7,476 nucleotides of DNA from Atribacterota bacterium (lineage in GTDB: Bacteria; Atribacterota; Phoenicimicrobiia; Phoenicimicrobiales; Phoenicimicrobiaceae). How positions within the stretch are numbered: the stretch's first letter is position 1; the number at the start of each line of letters is the position of its first letter. The stretch is taken from assembly GCA_030666935.1 (NCBI GenBank), contig DAOUWX010000085.1, positions 1 to 7,476 on the forward strand, in the 5' to 3' direction. This document shows positions 1 to 5,982 of this stretch, one piece after another. The translations under genes were made by a program, and so were the position numbers. The notes under the pieces are model-generated. The model was not told the origin of the DNA. It did not search any database and saw only the letters and a program-made list of their open reading frames with translations.

Positions 1-420
1 ATCCAGACATGTCTTAGTCCTTTTTTGCACATCATAAATAGTCTCCATGTTTTTTACTCTGAGCTTTTCGGGATTATGTATCCAGAGTTCCCACTCCTCA
101 GGATATTGCTCAGCAATCTCTTTCATAAAACGTCCTTCCCAGCTTCCCAATTTGATATTATTAAATCCCTCTTCTGTTTTAACCTCTACCCCACATTGTT
201 CCCCGATAGCCTCTGCGGTCTGTCTGGCACGGACGAGAGGGCTGGTATAAATATATTCAAGAGGAAAGCTTTTCAGTTCCCGGGATAAATCCTGTGCCTG
301 AACAAGCCCTCTTTCGTTCAAAGGAAAATCTGTTCTTCCCCTAAACATCCCCTTAATGTTTCCTTCACATTCTCCGTGTCTTACTAAAATAATTAGTGTC
401 CTTTCAAAATCCTGATGCAT
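1..420 (-). CDS. Histidine phosphatase family protein (phosphoglycerate mutase-like), 3' end outside the window
   Basis: The reverse strand from 420 to the window edge is open for 140 codons. It starts at ATG 420 with an AGGAGG site at 426-431, five bases upstream. Family hallmarks visible are the catalytic RHG motif (residues 14-16, in LVRHGE), the N-x-x-x-x-F-x-G-R-x-D-x-P-L segment (21-34), SPLVRARQTAEAI (60-72) and LGSWEG (91-96). Members are cytoplasmic phosphatases or mutases working through a phospho-histidine; the substrate (phosphosugar, alpha-ribazole phosphate or other) cannot be told. The second catalytic histidine would lie beyond the window. One oddity: the usual L-R-E-I-x-x-G-x-W-E-G motif, whose Glu is the proton donor in PhoE-like enzymes, here reads F-N-N-I-K-L-G-S-W-E-G, with Asn88 in the Glu position. 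It follows the HD hydrolase gene by 51 nt on the same strand. The family call is firm; the activity is open. Confidence 0.93.
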   Translation of the reverse strand, partial: MHQDFERTLIILVRHGECEGNIKGMFRGRTDFPLNERGLVQAQDLSRELKSFPLEYIYTSPLVRARQTAEAIGEQCGVEVKTEEGFNNIKLGSWEGRFMKEIAEQYPEEWELWIHNPEKLRVKNMETIYDVQKRTKTCLD

Positions 421-425
421 ATTTG

Positions 426-431
426 CCTCCT
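426..431 (-). promoter_or_regulatory. Ribosome-binding site of the histidine phosphatase gene
   Basis: AGGAGG on the reverse strand, five bases before ATG 420. It fixes the start of the partial gene and shows that translation begins independently of the upstream hairpin at 441-479. Confidence 0.8.
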
Positions 432-440
432 ATCTTAATA

Positions 441-479
441 AAATGTAACCAAAGGTGCCAGGCACTTTTTGTTACATTT
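441..479. repeat. Palindromic GGTGCC-type dispersed repeat, copy 1
   Basis: Two 19-base arms (441-459 and 461-479) surround a single central A, with 17 of 19 positions pairing. The core is GGTGCCAGGCAC, flanked by CAAA/TTTT and GTAAC/GTTAC. A second copy lies at 6854-6894. Its right arm contains the stop codon (472-474) of the HD hydrolase gene, so the last codons of that gene are repeat sequence. On the reverse strand the stem is followed by a short U-rich run, so it could also act as a weak terminator or 3'-end stabiliser. I recall similar GTGCC palindromes dispersed in low-GC anaerobe genomes, but could not check this. Confidence 0.8.
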
Positions 480-1158
480 TTCCTTTCCATTCTTTAAAAA
501 ATTGCTTTAAGTAAAGATTTAGAAAACGGTGTCTTCTTTTAGCCATTTTACGACCTAATTTAGTATACATCATATCTTTAAGTTTTATTAATTTTTCGTA
601 AAAATGATTAATGGAGGGAGCTTCGGTAGTTTTATATTCCTCTTTAGTTATAGATTTACTCGGTTTAATGGCAGGGTCGTAAATTGGCCGATTAAAAAAT
701 CCTCCATAGGTAAAAGCCCGGGCAATACCAATTGCTCCCATGGCATCCAGACGGTCGGCATCATTAACAGCCATTAATTCTTTGGAGAGTATCGCAATAG
801 CGGAATTCTTTTTGCCTTTCCCTTTTCCTTTATCAGGCAAAGTATGCATAAAAGATATCTGAGAAGTAATTTCTACAATTTTATCTATAAGTAAAGGAGA
901 AATCTCCAAAGAAGAGAGCCACTTCTTTACCTTCGCTGCCCCGGCTTCTTCATCTCCCTGAAAGAATTTATAATCCCCAATATCATGTAAAAGAGCAGCC
1001 AATTCCACTATAAAGATATCCGAACCTTCATGTCGAGCAATTCGCTTAGCCAAATTCCTTACCCGATAAATATGCCACCAGTCATGACCGGTACTATCTT
1101 TACTTAAGGTTTGTTTTACAAATAATTCTGTTTTTTCAATTATCTCTTGTCTATCCAT
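472..1158 (-). CDS. HD-domain phosphohydrolase, YpgQ/YedJ-like
   Basis: A 228-residue soluble protein with the metal-binding HD signature: His25 in GHDWWH, His58-Asp59 in LLHDIGD, and Asp133 in NDADRLDAMGAIGIARAF (132-149), followed by YGG (151-153). These match the YpgQ/YedJ branch of the HD superfamily. B. subtilis YpgQ has been characterised as a metal-dependent dNTP pyrophosphohydrolase, so nucleotide hydrolysis is a reasonable but unproven role here. Length is close to the family norm of about 205-230 residues. A lysine/glycine-rich insert (KGKGKGKK, 110-117) plus about ten more residues sits between the helix ending in SFMHTL and the catalytic NDAD. The start is ATG 1158 with only a short AGGA at 1162-1165, itself part of a hairpin repeat. 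The stop codon lies inside another repeat (441-479). It stands between the DUF2330 gene and the histidine phosphatase gene on the same strand. Confidence 0.92.
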   Translation of the reverse strand: MDRQEIIEKTELFVKQTLSKDSTGHDWWHIYRVRNLAKRIARHEGSDIFIVELAALLHDIGDYKFFQGDEEAGAAKVKKWLSSLEISPLLIDKIVEITSQISFMHTLPDKGKGKGKKNSAIAILSKELMAVNDADRLDAMGAIGIARAFTYGGFFNRPIYDPAIKPSKSITKEEYKTTEAPSINHFYEKLIKLKDMMYTKLGRKMAKRRHRFLNLYLKQFFKEWKGKM

Positions 1159-1161
1159 ATT

Positions 1162-1212
1162 TCCTGACAGGGGACGGTTCTCTGGCAGGTTTTTTACCTA
1201 TCAAAGAACCGT
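1162..1212. repeat. GGGACGG-loop hairpin repeat, copy 1, overlapping a ribosome-binding site
   Basis: Arms CCTGACAG (1163-1170) and CTGGCAGG (1182-1189) pair at 7 of 8 positions around the 11-base loop GGGACGGTTCT. A further dyad links ACGGTTCT (1174-1181) with AGAACCGT (1205-1212), so two alternative structures are possible. Related copies are at 3288-3313 and 5983-6007, all in the same orientation. On the reverse strand the 3' arm supplies the AGG that is the only Shine-Dalgarno candidate for the HD hydrolase start at 1158. The motif resembles REP-like elements of the kind mobilised by IS200-like (RAYT) transposases; no transposase is present in the window. Confidence 0.8.
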
Positions 1213-1266
1213 TTTTTGCCCTTATATTTTATACTAATCAACTACAATCAAATCATAATTCTATAA

Positions 1267-1297
1267 GCTACAAATTTTTTAAAAACTCCTCTTCTTT
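1267..1297. repeat. AT-rich CTACAAA...TCCTC dispersed element, copy A
   Basis: On the plus strand it reads CTACAAATTTTTT then AAAAACTCCTCTTCTTT. It matches, with one extra base and a few changes, the copies at 2846-2875 and 6911-6940. The stop codon (1279-1281) and last codons (KRSF) of the DUF2330 gene lie within it, so the C-terminal tail of that protein is repeat-derived or the element settled at the gene end. It is the most diverged of the three copies. Confidence 0.5.
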
Positions 1298-2259
1298 GTC
1301 TTTAATAAAAAGACGAAAATTCCTACAATCAGAACGAACTGCCCTACTGGAGAATTTAAATCTATGATATTCCCCAAAGCAATATATTTAGGAACCGGGA
1401 GCAATATTAAATCCTCGTCCATTTCTTCAGCACTAAAATTTTTTCTCAGTTTGGTTAAAACGAAGGTTTCATCTATTAGACCCTGCAAAATAGGGTATTC
1501 CTTTAACTGGTCAGGAGTTACAGTAGAATTATATTCTTCTGAAGCTCCGGGAAAAGTTACTCTCTCATCGGAAAAAGCATAGATTAATACTTCCGTTCCC
1601 CAGGGAGGTGCACTTAAAGTACTAATTTTTAAAGGATAAATCATTTCATCGGAAAAAAACATTATCCCTATGGGTTGAATAGCACCGGTATAATTCTCAG
1701 AACTATTCATTGTTTCTTCATGTTGAATTTTCATAGCTACAAAAAACCAACTTTGTTGTACATAATAATCCAGTATCTCTTGACCTTCTGCAGGGAAGGC
1801 ATAACCATTATCATTTAACCATCCTACTAAACTATTCGGGTCAGTGGCAGACAAAGTGGTGGTATGATAAATTCCTACCTGGTTCTCTTCCCAAACATGT
1901 ACTCCTTCATCTTCCAAGCCAGGGGTTTGTACACCTGCTCCCCATCCACAACCAAAACTCGAAGGAGGGGGAGGTTGAGTTAATTTATGTAATTCATAAA
2001 ATATATCATCTTCGACAGAGAATAATTTAGGATAAGCTGGTACCGGAATAACCCAGGCAAAATCTTCTGCATCACCCTCATAGTCTATCTGAAAAATTAT
2101 CTTCTCCACCATATCATCAAATACAATCATGGCTAATTGATTTGGTTCGTATATATCTCTATATAACTGGGTAAAGAAACCACCATCAGCCAAAGAAATT
2201 GGGGCTAAACAGAAAGTTACCATTATAAAAATTAAAATCAAATAGAATATCTTTTTCAT
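1279..2259 (-). CDS. DUF2330 domain-containing exported, membrane-anchored protein
   Basis: A 326-residue protein that starts at ATG 2259 with a GAGGTG site seven bases upstream. Residues 1-24 form a Sec signal peptide (MKK, hydrophobic core, probable cut at SLA|DGG). The mature protein opens with the DGGFF motif. It continues with QLAMIVFDD (41-49), a YEGDAEDFAWVIPVPAYP stretch (60-77), a proline run (PPPP, 96-99) and LPVP (287-290); the DGGFF and WVIPVP motifs are typical of DUF2330. A single membrane helix lies near the C-terminus (about 304-319), followed by the basic tail KTKKRSF, so the protein is anchored by its C-terminus with the domain outside the cytoplasm. DUF2330 has no settled biochemical function and none is assigned here. 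A small lipoprotein gene lies 59 nt upstream on the same strand, suggesting a paired envelope role. Confidence 0.9.
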   Translation of the reverse strand: MKKIFYLILIFIMVTFCLAPISLADGGFFTQLYRDIYEPNQLAMIVFDDMVEKIIFQIDYEGDAEDFAWVIPVPAYPKLFSVEDDIFYELHKLTQPPPPSSFGCGWGAGVQTPGLEDEGVHVWEENQVGIYHTTTLSATDPNSLVGWLNDNGYAFPAEGQEILDYYVQQSWFFVAMKIQHEETMNSSENYTGAIQPIGIMFFSDEMIYPLKISTLSAPPWGTEVLIYAFSDERVTFPGASEEYNSTVTPDQLKEYPILQGLIDETFVLTKLRKNFSAEEMDEDLILLPVPKYIALGNIIDLNSPVGQFVLIVGIFVFLLKTKKRSF

Positions 2260-2318
2260 AAATCTTCACCTCTCTTTATTTTTAAAAATCAATTTTTAAT
2301 TCAGGATAATTTAGAGAA

Positions 2319-2720
2319 CTATTCCTTTAATAAAACATTATCAACTTCTAAATCAAATATAGCTTGAACTCCGTTAACATCAACGGTGTAAGTACCGGCC
2401 GGTAACCCATAAACCTCAAGAGGAATTGCTTCTTCAAAAGGAGCAAGTACTTGTATACAAAAGCCGGGAGGACGATAAGTTTTAATAGTAATAAAAAAGG
2501 TATTGCCTTCTCTTTCCTGAAGGACTTCGGAAATTTCAGTGCAAGGATCCGGCAAGTTTCCTCTAGCGATAACATCTATCTGGACAGGGAATATCTCAAA
2601 TATTAAAATATCTATCTCATCAACTAAGGCAAGACCTATGGCAGGCAGAATAGACGAACAGCCAGCAGCAAAAATAGTAATCAACATAATCAATCCCAAC
2701 AATAGAATCTTTTTACTCAT
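2319..2720 (-). CDS. Small putative lipoprotein with a GLPAGTYTV-type C-terminal domain
   Basis: A 133-residue lipoprotein. The N-terminus MSKK is followed by a hydrophobic stretch and the lipobox A-A-G-C (Cys21), so it should be lipid-anchored outside the cytoplasmic membrane. The domain after about residue 40 runs ILIFEIFPVQIDVIARG, LPDPCTEI (56-63), EREGNTFFITIKTYRPPG, then GLPAGTYTVDVNG (105-117). Cys60 and Cys88 could form a disulfide. I recognise this arrangement from uncharacterised lipoproteins, notably of Chloroflexi, but know no function; the fold looks all-beta. The start ATG 2720 is chosen because AAGGGG (2730-2735) sits nine bases upstream. The in-frame TTG at 2729 abuts that site and is unlikely. 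The DUF2330 gene follows after 59 nt, while the VOC gene upstream is 178 nt away across a hairpin and a repeat, so lipoprotein and DUF2330 may form their own unit. Confidence 0.85.
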   Translation of the reverse strand: MSKKILLLGLIMLITIFAAGCSSILPAIGLALVDEIDILIFEIFPVQIDVIARGNLPDPCTEISEVLQEREGNTFFITIKTYRPPGFCIQVLAPFEEAIPLEVYGLPAGTYTVDVNGVQAIFDLEVDNVLLKE

Positions 2721-2729
2721 TTTTATCAA

Positions 2730-2735
2730 CCCCTT
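2730..2735 (-). promoter_or_regulatory. Ribosome-binding site deciding the lipoprotein start
   Basis: AAGGGG on the reverse strand, nine bases before ATG 2720. It directly touches the alternative TTG codon at 2729, which makes the shorter ATG reading the better one. Confidence 0.65.
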
Positions 2736-2769
2736 TTTAAATTATTTGTTTCCTCCTAATTTTTTTAAT

Positions 2770-2798
2770 AAGAGTCAAACAAATCCTGTTTGACTCTT
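2770..2798. repeat. Perfect 11-bp inverted repeat between the VOC and lipoprotein genes
   Basis: AAGAGTCAAAC (2770-2780) and GTTTGACTCTT (2788-2798) pair perfectly around a seven-base loop. Neither strand has the U-run expected after an intrinsic terminator: the reverse strand continues with an A-rich run and the plus strand with CATTACTC. It lies about 100 nt past the VOC stop and 50 nt before the lipoprotein start. It could therefore be a processing or stabilising hairpin, a regulator-binding site, or a weak terminator that uses the loop differently. Confidence 0.7.
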
Positions 2799-2845
2799 CA
2801 TTACTCAAATTATTCTAAATAATTTTAGGCTGTTATACATATTTA

Positions 2846-2875
2846 TTCTACAAAACAATTAAAAATCCTCTTTTT
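2846..2875. repeat. AT-rich CTACAAA...TCCTC dispersed element, copy B
   Basis: It reads TTCTACAAAACAATT then AAAAATCCTCTTTTT, matching copy C (6911-6940) at 27 of 30 positions without gaps. It sits 23 nt past the VOC stop codon. On the reverse strand it reads GAGGATTTTTAA...TTTTGTAGAATAAAT, the end of which resembles a Spo0A box (TTTTGTCGAATAAT) with a C-to-A change. That resemblance may be chance in such AT-rich DNA. Confidence 0.65.
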
Positions 2876-2898
2876 TAAAGGCCAACCCTCGAAATATT

Positions 2899-3264
2899 TT
2901 ATTTTTTCTTCTCGAGCATAGCCAGAGTTACCCCTGAGGGCTCATTAAATAAACAGATTCGTGAACCACTGGGAATTTCAAAAGGAGCTTCTAAAATATA
3001 TCCCCCCAGCTGTTCTATTAATTTTGCCTTCTTATCGATATCTTCTACCTGAATATAAAAAGTTAAAAAAGGCAGCTTGGCCTTCTTTAAAGTAAAAACT
3101 CCACCACCTGAAAGATTGCGGGAATCTTCAGGAATAGGGAAATCAAAACACTTAACAGCCTCATCATATTCGATTTCCCAACCAAAGACCTTTTTTAGAA
3201 AATCAGAAGTTTTTTCGGCATCATGGGAAGCTAATTCCCACCAGACAATCGGATTTGCTTTCAT
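2899..3264 (-). CDS. VOC (glyoxalase/bleomycin-resistance/dioxygenase) superfamily protein
   Basis: A 121-residue cytoplasmic protein of the usual size for two beta-alpha-beta3 modules. Module one opens with PIVWWELASHDAEKTSDF and the hallmark VFGWE (26-30), as in the CFP30B-type VOC branch. Module two runs from about LTFYIQVEDIDKKAKLIEQL (67-86) through LGG (86-88) to the closing LFNEPSGVTLAML (105-117). Likely metal or substrate ligands are Glu10 and residues around Glu108, but these small proteins are diverse and the substrate cannot be inferred. The start is ATG 3264, with a strong AGGAGGAG site about nine bases upstream. It lies 62 nt after the NagA-type gene, a gap that consists mostly of a hairpin repeat, and may be co-transcribed with it. 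Confidence 0.9.
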   Translation of the reverse strand: MKANPIVWWELASHDAEKTSDFLKKVFGWEIEYDEAVKCFDFPIPEDSRNLSGGGVFTLKKAKLPFLTFYIQVEDIDKKAKLIEQLGGYILEAPFEIPSGSRICLFNEPSGVTLAMLEKKK

Positions 3265-3287
3265 TAGATTATTACTCCTCCTAAAAT

Positions 3288-3313
3288 CTACCAGGGGACG
3301 GTCCTCTGACAGG
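3288..3313. repeat. GGGACGG-loop hairpin repeat, copy 2
   Basis: CCAG, the 11-base loop GGGACGGTCCT, then CTGACAGG and a T-run, in the same orientation as copy 1 (1162-1212). The left arm is degenerate (TCTACCAG, pairing 5 of 8), so the structure is weaker here while the loop is conserved. It occupies most of the 62-nt gap between the NagA-type stop codon and the ribosome-binding site of the VOC gene. Confidence 0.75.
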
Positions 3314-3326
3314 TTTTTATTTGTTT

Positions 3327-4472
3327 TTAAAAGATAACACTCCCTTTACATAGAGTGTGGACAATTTGCAGACTATCATCTCCAGTTTGATAATGAAATA
3401 GGGTGAGGTTGGCAGGAGCTCCCACTTCCAGCTTACCATAGTTATGAGGCATTTCTATAACTTTTGCCGGGTTAATGGTACATAAAGGGATGGTATTGGC
3501 TAAATTATTTCCCGTAAATCTGATAAAATGAGCAATATCCCAGTCTAAAAGATGACCGGCCCCGGCAAGGATACCGCTACCAGCAAGGCCAAGGTGGCCA
3601 TCTTTAAATACTTCCACTTCCATATTCCCCCACTTATAAATACCTGGATCTAATCCTCCTGCGAAAGCAACATCGCTGGTTAATATTAGCTTTTTTAAGC
3701 CCTTAGCTCGAGCAAATACTTTTACCGTCGAAGCAGGTAAATGGAATCCATCACAAATAATACCCGCAAATAATTCATCAGCGGCTAATTGTTCCCAGAT
3801 ATAATTACTTACTTTGGGAAGAATCGGATAACTGCCGTTCCCCAGGTGGGTGGAAAATTGTGCGCCCGCTTCTATTGCTTCCTTAATTATTTCAGGAGTT
3901 GCCCCGGTATGACCGATAGCAATTTTAACACCTGTACGAGTAACCTTTTTAATAAAATCTATAGACCCTTCCCTCTCCGGGGCAATAGTCACCATCACAA
4001 TTCGACCTTCAGCTACTTCCTGCCACTGCCTGAATTCTTCAAAATCGGGATCCCGAATAAAGCTCGGGTCATGACATCCTCTTGGACCTTCTTCAGGGGA
4101 GATAAAAGGTCCTTCAATATGTATCCCTGGGATAGCTTCCATAATATCAGTCGAGGAATTTATTGCTTTTAAAATTATTTCCAAATTTTTTAATATTCTC
4201 TCCGGGGGAGAGGAAACAATAGTGGGAATATGCTGGGTAGTTCCGGAAGCAGCGAGATTAGTAATAATATTTCTTAAATGTTCTTCCGAGAAATCTTCTA
4301 AACTATAATCATTTCCTTTATAGCCATTCACCTGCAAGTCAAAAAAACCCGGTGAGACATAAGGTAAATTATGCTCACTTCCGGGTAATAGATTAATATT
4401 CTCTATAAAGCCTCCCCTAATTTTAACTTCAATAGGCTTCCCATTATAAACAGAAATCCCTTTAACCTTCAT
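3327..4472 (-). CDS. nagA: N-acetylglucosamine-6-phosphate deacetylase-type amidohydrolase (NagA)
   Basis: A 381-residue cytoplasmic TIM-barrel metal hydrolase expected to remove acetate from N-acetylglucosamine-6-phosphate, giving glucosamine-6-phosphate. NagA motifs occur in order: SPGFFDLQVNG (40-50, with the Q-x-N replacing H-x-H as in E. coli NagA), IHIEGPF (117-123, metal-binding Glu120), IGHTGAT (His188), STHLGNGS (His209), CDGFH (His244) and LTSD (catalytic Asp267), then an AGSGILAGAG stretch and a C-terminal beta-segment GKLEVGAPANL. THLGNGS replaces the more common THLFNAM and marks a divergent subgroup, so another N-acetyl sugar phosphate is possible. The start is ATG 4472 with GGGAG eight bases upstream (4481-4485); an in-frame GTG at 4487 would overlap the GrpB gene. 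The GrpB stop is 2 nt upstream, so the two are translationally coupled. No nagB or sugar transporter lies in the window. Confidence 0.92.
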   Translation of the reverse strand: MKVKGISVYNGKPIEVKIRGGFIENINLLPGSEHNLPYVSPGFFDLQVNGYKGNDYSLEDFSEEHLRNIITNLAASGTTQHIPTIVSSPPERILKNLEIILKAINSSTDIMEAIPGIHIEGPFISPEEGPRGCHDPSFIRDPDFEEFRQWQEVAEGRIVMVTIAPEREGSIDFIKKVTRTGVKIAIGHTGATPEIIKEAIEAGAQFSTHLGNGSYPILPKVSNYIWEQLAADELFAGIICDGFHLPASTVKVFARAKGLKKLILTSDVAFAGGLDPGIYKWGNMEVEVFKDGHLGLAGSGILAGAGHLLDWDIAHFIRFTGNNLANTIPLCTINPAKVIEMPHNYGKLEVGAPANLTLFHYQTGDDSLQIVHTLCKGSVIF

Positions 4473-4474
4473 AA

Positions 4475-5017
4475 TTATTTCTCCCACAATTTCGCTTTCT
4501 TGTCGATTTCTTTGATAAAATCACTCTTACTGTTGGTATAATTTTCTACATCATAAGTATATTTATTTGTTAACTTTTCTTTTAATTTTGAATATTCCCG
4601 GGCTTTATCCGGGTAAGCAATCAAATATTCTTTAAAATTGATATGTCTTTCAATTTCTCCATTACCCGTTTGAAATATATGAATATGATGGGTTCTGTTG
4701 TTTCCTCCCTTTCTGAAAAATCTTCTTTTTGGAATCCCATATTCACCCATTGCTTCATATCCTAATTCTCCCATTTTATAATTATACTGATCCACTCCTT
4801 CAATATCTTTTACCTCAACAAGTATATCAATTACAGGTTTTGCCTTAATTCCGGGTATAGCGGTGCTTCCTATATGATGAATATCGATTATAATATCATT
4901 TAATATATTCTTAATCTTCTCTGACTCTTCTTTGTACATATCCTCCCAATTTGGATTATAAGAAACTACTCCTACTCTTCTTTTATCTGTTTTTGAGATA
5001 TCTCTTTTATTCTTCAA
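4475..5017 (-). CDS. GrpB / UPF0157 family protein, nucleotidyltransferase fold
   Basis: A GrpB-family protein of 180 residues. It carries the opening VSYNPNWEDMYKEE (18-31), the signature HIGSTAIPGIKAKP followed by VIDI (48-65), and the THHIHIF segment (109-115). The family belongs to the nucleotidyltransferase superfamily by fold; its biochemical role is poorly defined and none is claimed. The start is uncertain. TTG 5017, with AAGAGG nine bases upstream (5027-5032), gives the normal family length. The reading frame stays open upstream to a GTG at 5086, which would add 23 hydrophobic/basic residues not typical of the family; that codon has no ribosome-binding site and lies inside a hairpin (5081-5100). 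The NagA-type ATG follows the stop codon by 2 nt, so the pair is surely co-translated, though no functional link is obvious. Confidence 0.87.
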   Translation of the reverse strand: MKNKRDISKTDKRRVGVVSYNPNWEDMYKEESEKIKNILNDIIIDIHHIGSTAIPGIKAKPVIDILVEVKDIEGVDQYNYKMGELGYEAMGEYGIPKRRFFRKGGNNRTHHIHIFQTGNGEIERHINFKEYLIAYPDKAREYSKLKEKLTNKYTYDVENYTNSKSDFIKEIDKKAKLWEK

Positions 5018-5080
5018 TTGTATAATCCTCTTATCGAAATTAGTAAAATTTATTCTCAAGATGTTTAATAAAGAAAGTCT

Positions 5081-5100
5081 AACCACTAATTTTTGTGGTT
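5081..5100. repeat. Short hairpin after the methyltransferase stop
   Basis: AACCAC (5081-5086) and GTGGTT (5095-5100) pair perfectly around an eight-base AT loop, 11 nt past the methyltransferase stop codon. There is no U-run, so it is not a standard terminator. It contains the unlikely GTG start of the extended GrpB reading frame. Confidence 0.5.
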
Positions 5101-5111
5101 ATTTATGGATA

Positions 5112-5936
5112 TTATATTTTTTTGGCTCTTAAGGTAAAGGTTAGGGGGAGCATTCCTTTATATTCAGGCAGAAACCACCATCCTTCTTCATCTTTTATCA
5201 TATCGGGAAGCCCTTTATAGAATAATCTATCATATTCATGTAAAAATTCAATTTTCAAACCAGCTTCGATTAAGGAGGTAAGGATTTCACCTAATGGCCA
5301 GGTCCAATCATAAGTAGGGTTTTTGGGGATATATTCTCCATCGGAGTAATCCGGAGTATCGTCATCCCAAAAAGTTGGTCCTTTTCCGGGGAAATAAGGA
5401 TACTTAATTGTTAACTCTCCCCGTTTATCATCATCAAATATATACAACGATGGATGCGTCTCCATTATGTAAAAGATTCCACCGGGTTTCAGGTAGTGAG
5501 AAATTATTTTCCCCCATTCTTTTATATCCTTTAGCCAGGTTAATACCCCTTGAGAAGTATAGACAATATCAAATTCCTCTTTCAGAGTGTCGGGTAAATC
5601 ATAGATATTTGATTCGATAAACCGGGCTTTTAAACCTAATCTTCTTTTTAATTCATTGGCAATTTTTATAGATTTACCGGAAAAATCTATTCCGGTTACC
5701 TGAGCACCTTCTAAGGCCCAGGACAATGAATCGGTACCTATGTGACATTGAAGGTGCAGAAAAGATTTATCTTTTACATCTCCCATTTCCTTTTTCTGTA
5801 TTTCATCAATTAATGATTTCCCCTGTTTTAGTTTTTCGATATCATACGATTTATAATGAATTGGTGCTATCTCATCCCAAAATGCCTGATTTGCTATTTC
5901 TGCTTTTTTATTTATTTTATCTAATTTTTTAGTCAT
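5112..5936 (-). CDS. Class I SAM-dependent methyltransferase
   Basis: A 274-residue cytoplasmic enzyme with the Rossmann methyltransferase core. Motif I is FLHLQCHIGTDSLSWA (59-74), followed by VTGIDFSGKSI (80-90) whose Asp84 should bind the SAM ribose. Next come ESNIYDLP (108-115), FDIVYTSQGVLTWL (122-135) and the post-motif LKPGGIF (149-155). The C-terminal part is rich in aromatic and acidic residues (FWDDDTPDYSDGEY, 189-202; YDWTWPLGEI, 209-218), probably the acceptor pocket. The HLQCHIG.DSLSWA version of motif I is shared by a widespread group of uncharacterised small-molecule methyltransferases, so the substrate is unknown. The start is ATG 5936, with GAAAGG about seven bases upstream. 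It lies between a second, sequence-distinct methyltransferase (119 nt upstream) and the GrpB gene. Confidence 0.92.
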   Translation of the reverse strand: MTKKLDKINKKAEIANQAFWDEIAPIHYKSYDIEKLKQGKSLIDEIQKKEMGDVKDKSFLHLQCHIGTDSLSWALEGAQVTGIDFSGKSIKIANELKRRLGLKARFIESNIYDLPDTLKEEFDIVYTSQGVLTWLKDIKEWGKIISHYLKPGGIFYIMETHPSLYIFDDDKRGELTIKYPYFPGKGPTFWDDDTPDYSDGEYIPKNPTYDWTWPLGEILTSLIEAGLKIEFLHEYDRLFYKGLPDMIKDEEGWWFLPEYKGMLPLTFTLRAKKI

Positions 5937-5982
5937 TATATAACCTTTCGTATCGTTTAATGTTGATTAATGGTTTAAAGGC

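Noticed and set aside
25..288. Plus-strand open frames of 67-87 codons at the left edge
   Set aside because: They are antisense shadows of the histidine phosphatase gene, which has RHG and WEG motifs and a strong ribosome-binding site.
441..479. Intrinsic terminator after the HD hydrolase gene
   Set aside because: The hairpin contains the stop codon, the U-run is short and mostly inside the stem, and a second copy at 6854-6894 is not at a gene end; a dispersed repeat explains it better.
1215..1265. Promoter for the HD hydrolase gene on the reverse strand (TATAAA near 1230)
   Set aside because: No -35 box at a proper distance; the only TTGATT is too close or too far for the possible -10 boxes.
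3789..4172. A 127-codon plus-strand open frame
   Set aside because: It lies opposite the NagA-type gene, has no family-like features, and the minus strand carries all the conserved motifs.
4473..4487. Extended NagA start at GTG 4487
   Set aside because: It would overlap the GrpB gene and lacks a spaced ribosome-binding site, whereas ATG 4472 has GGGAG eight bases upstream.
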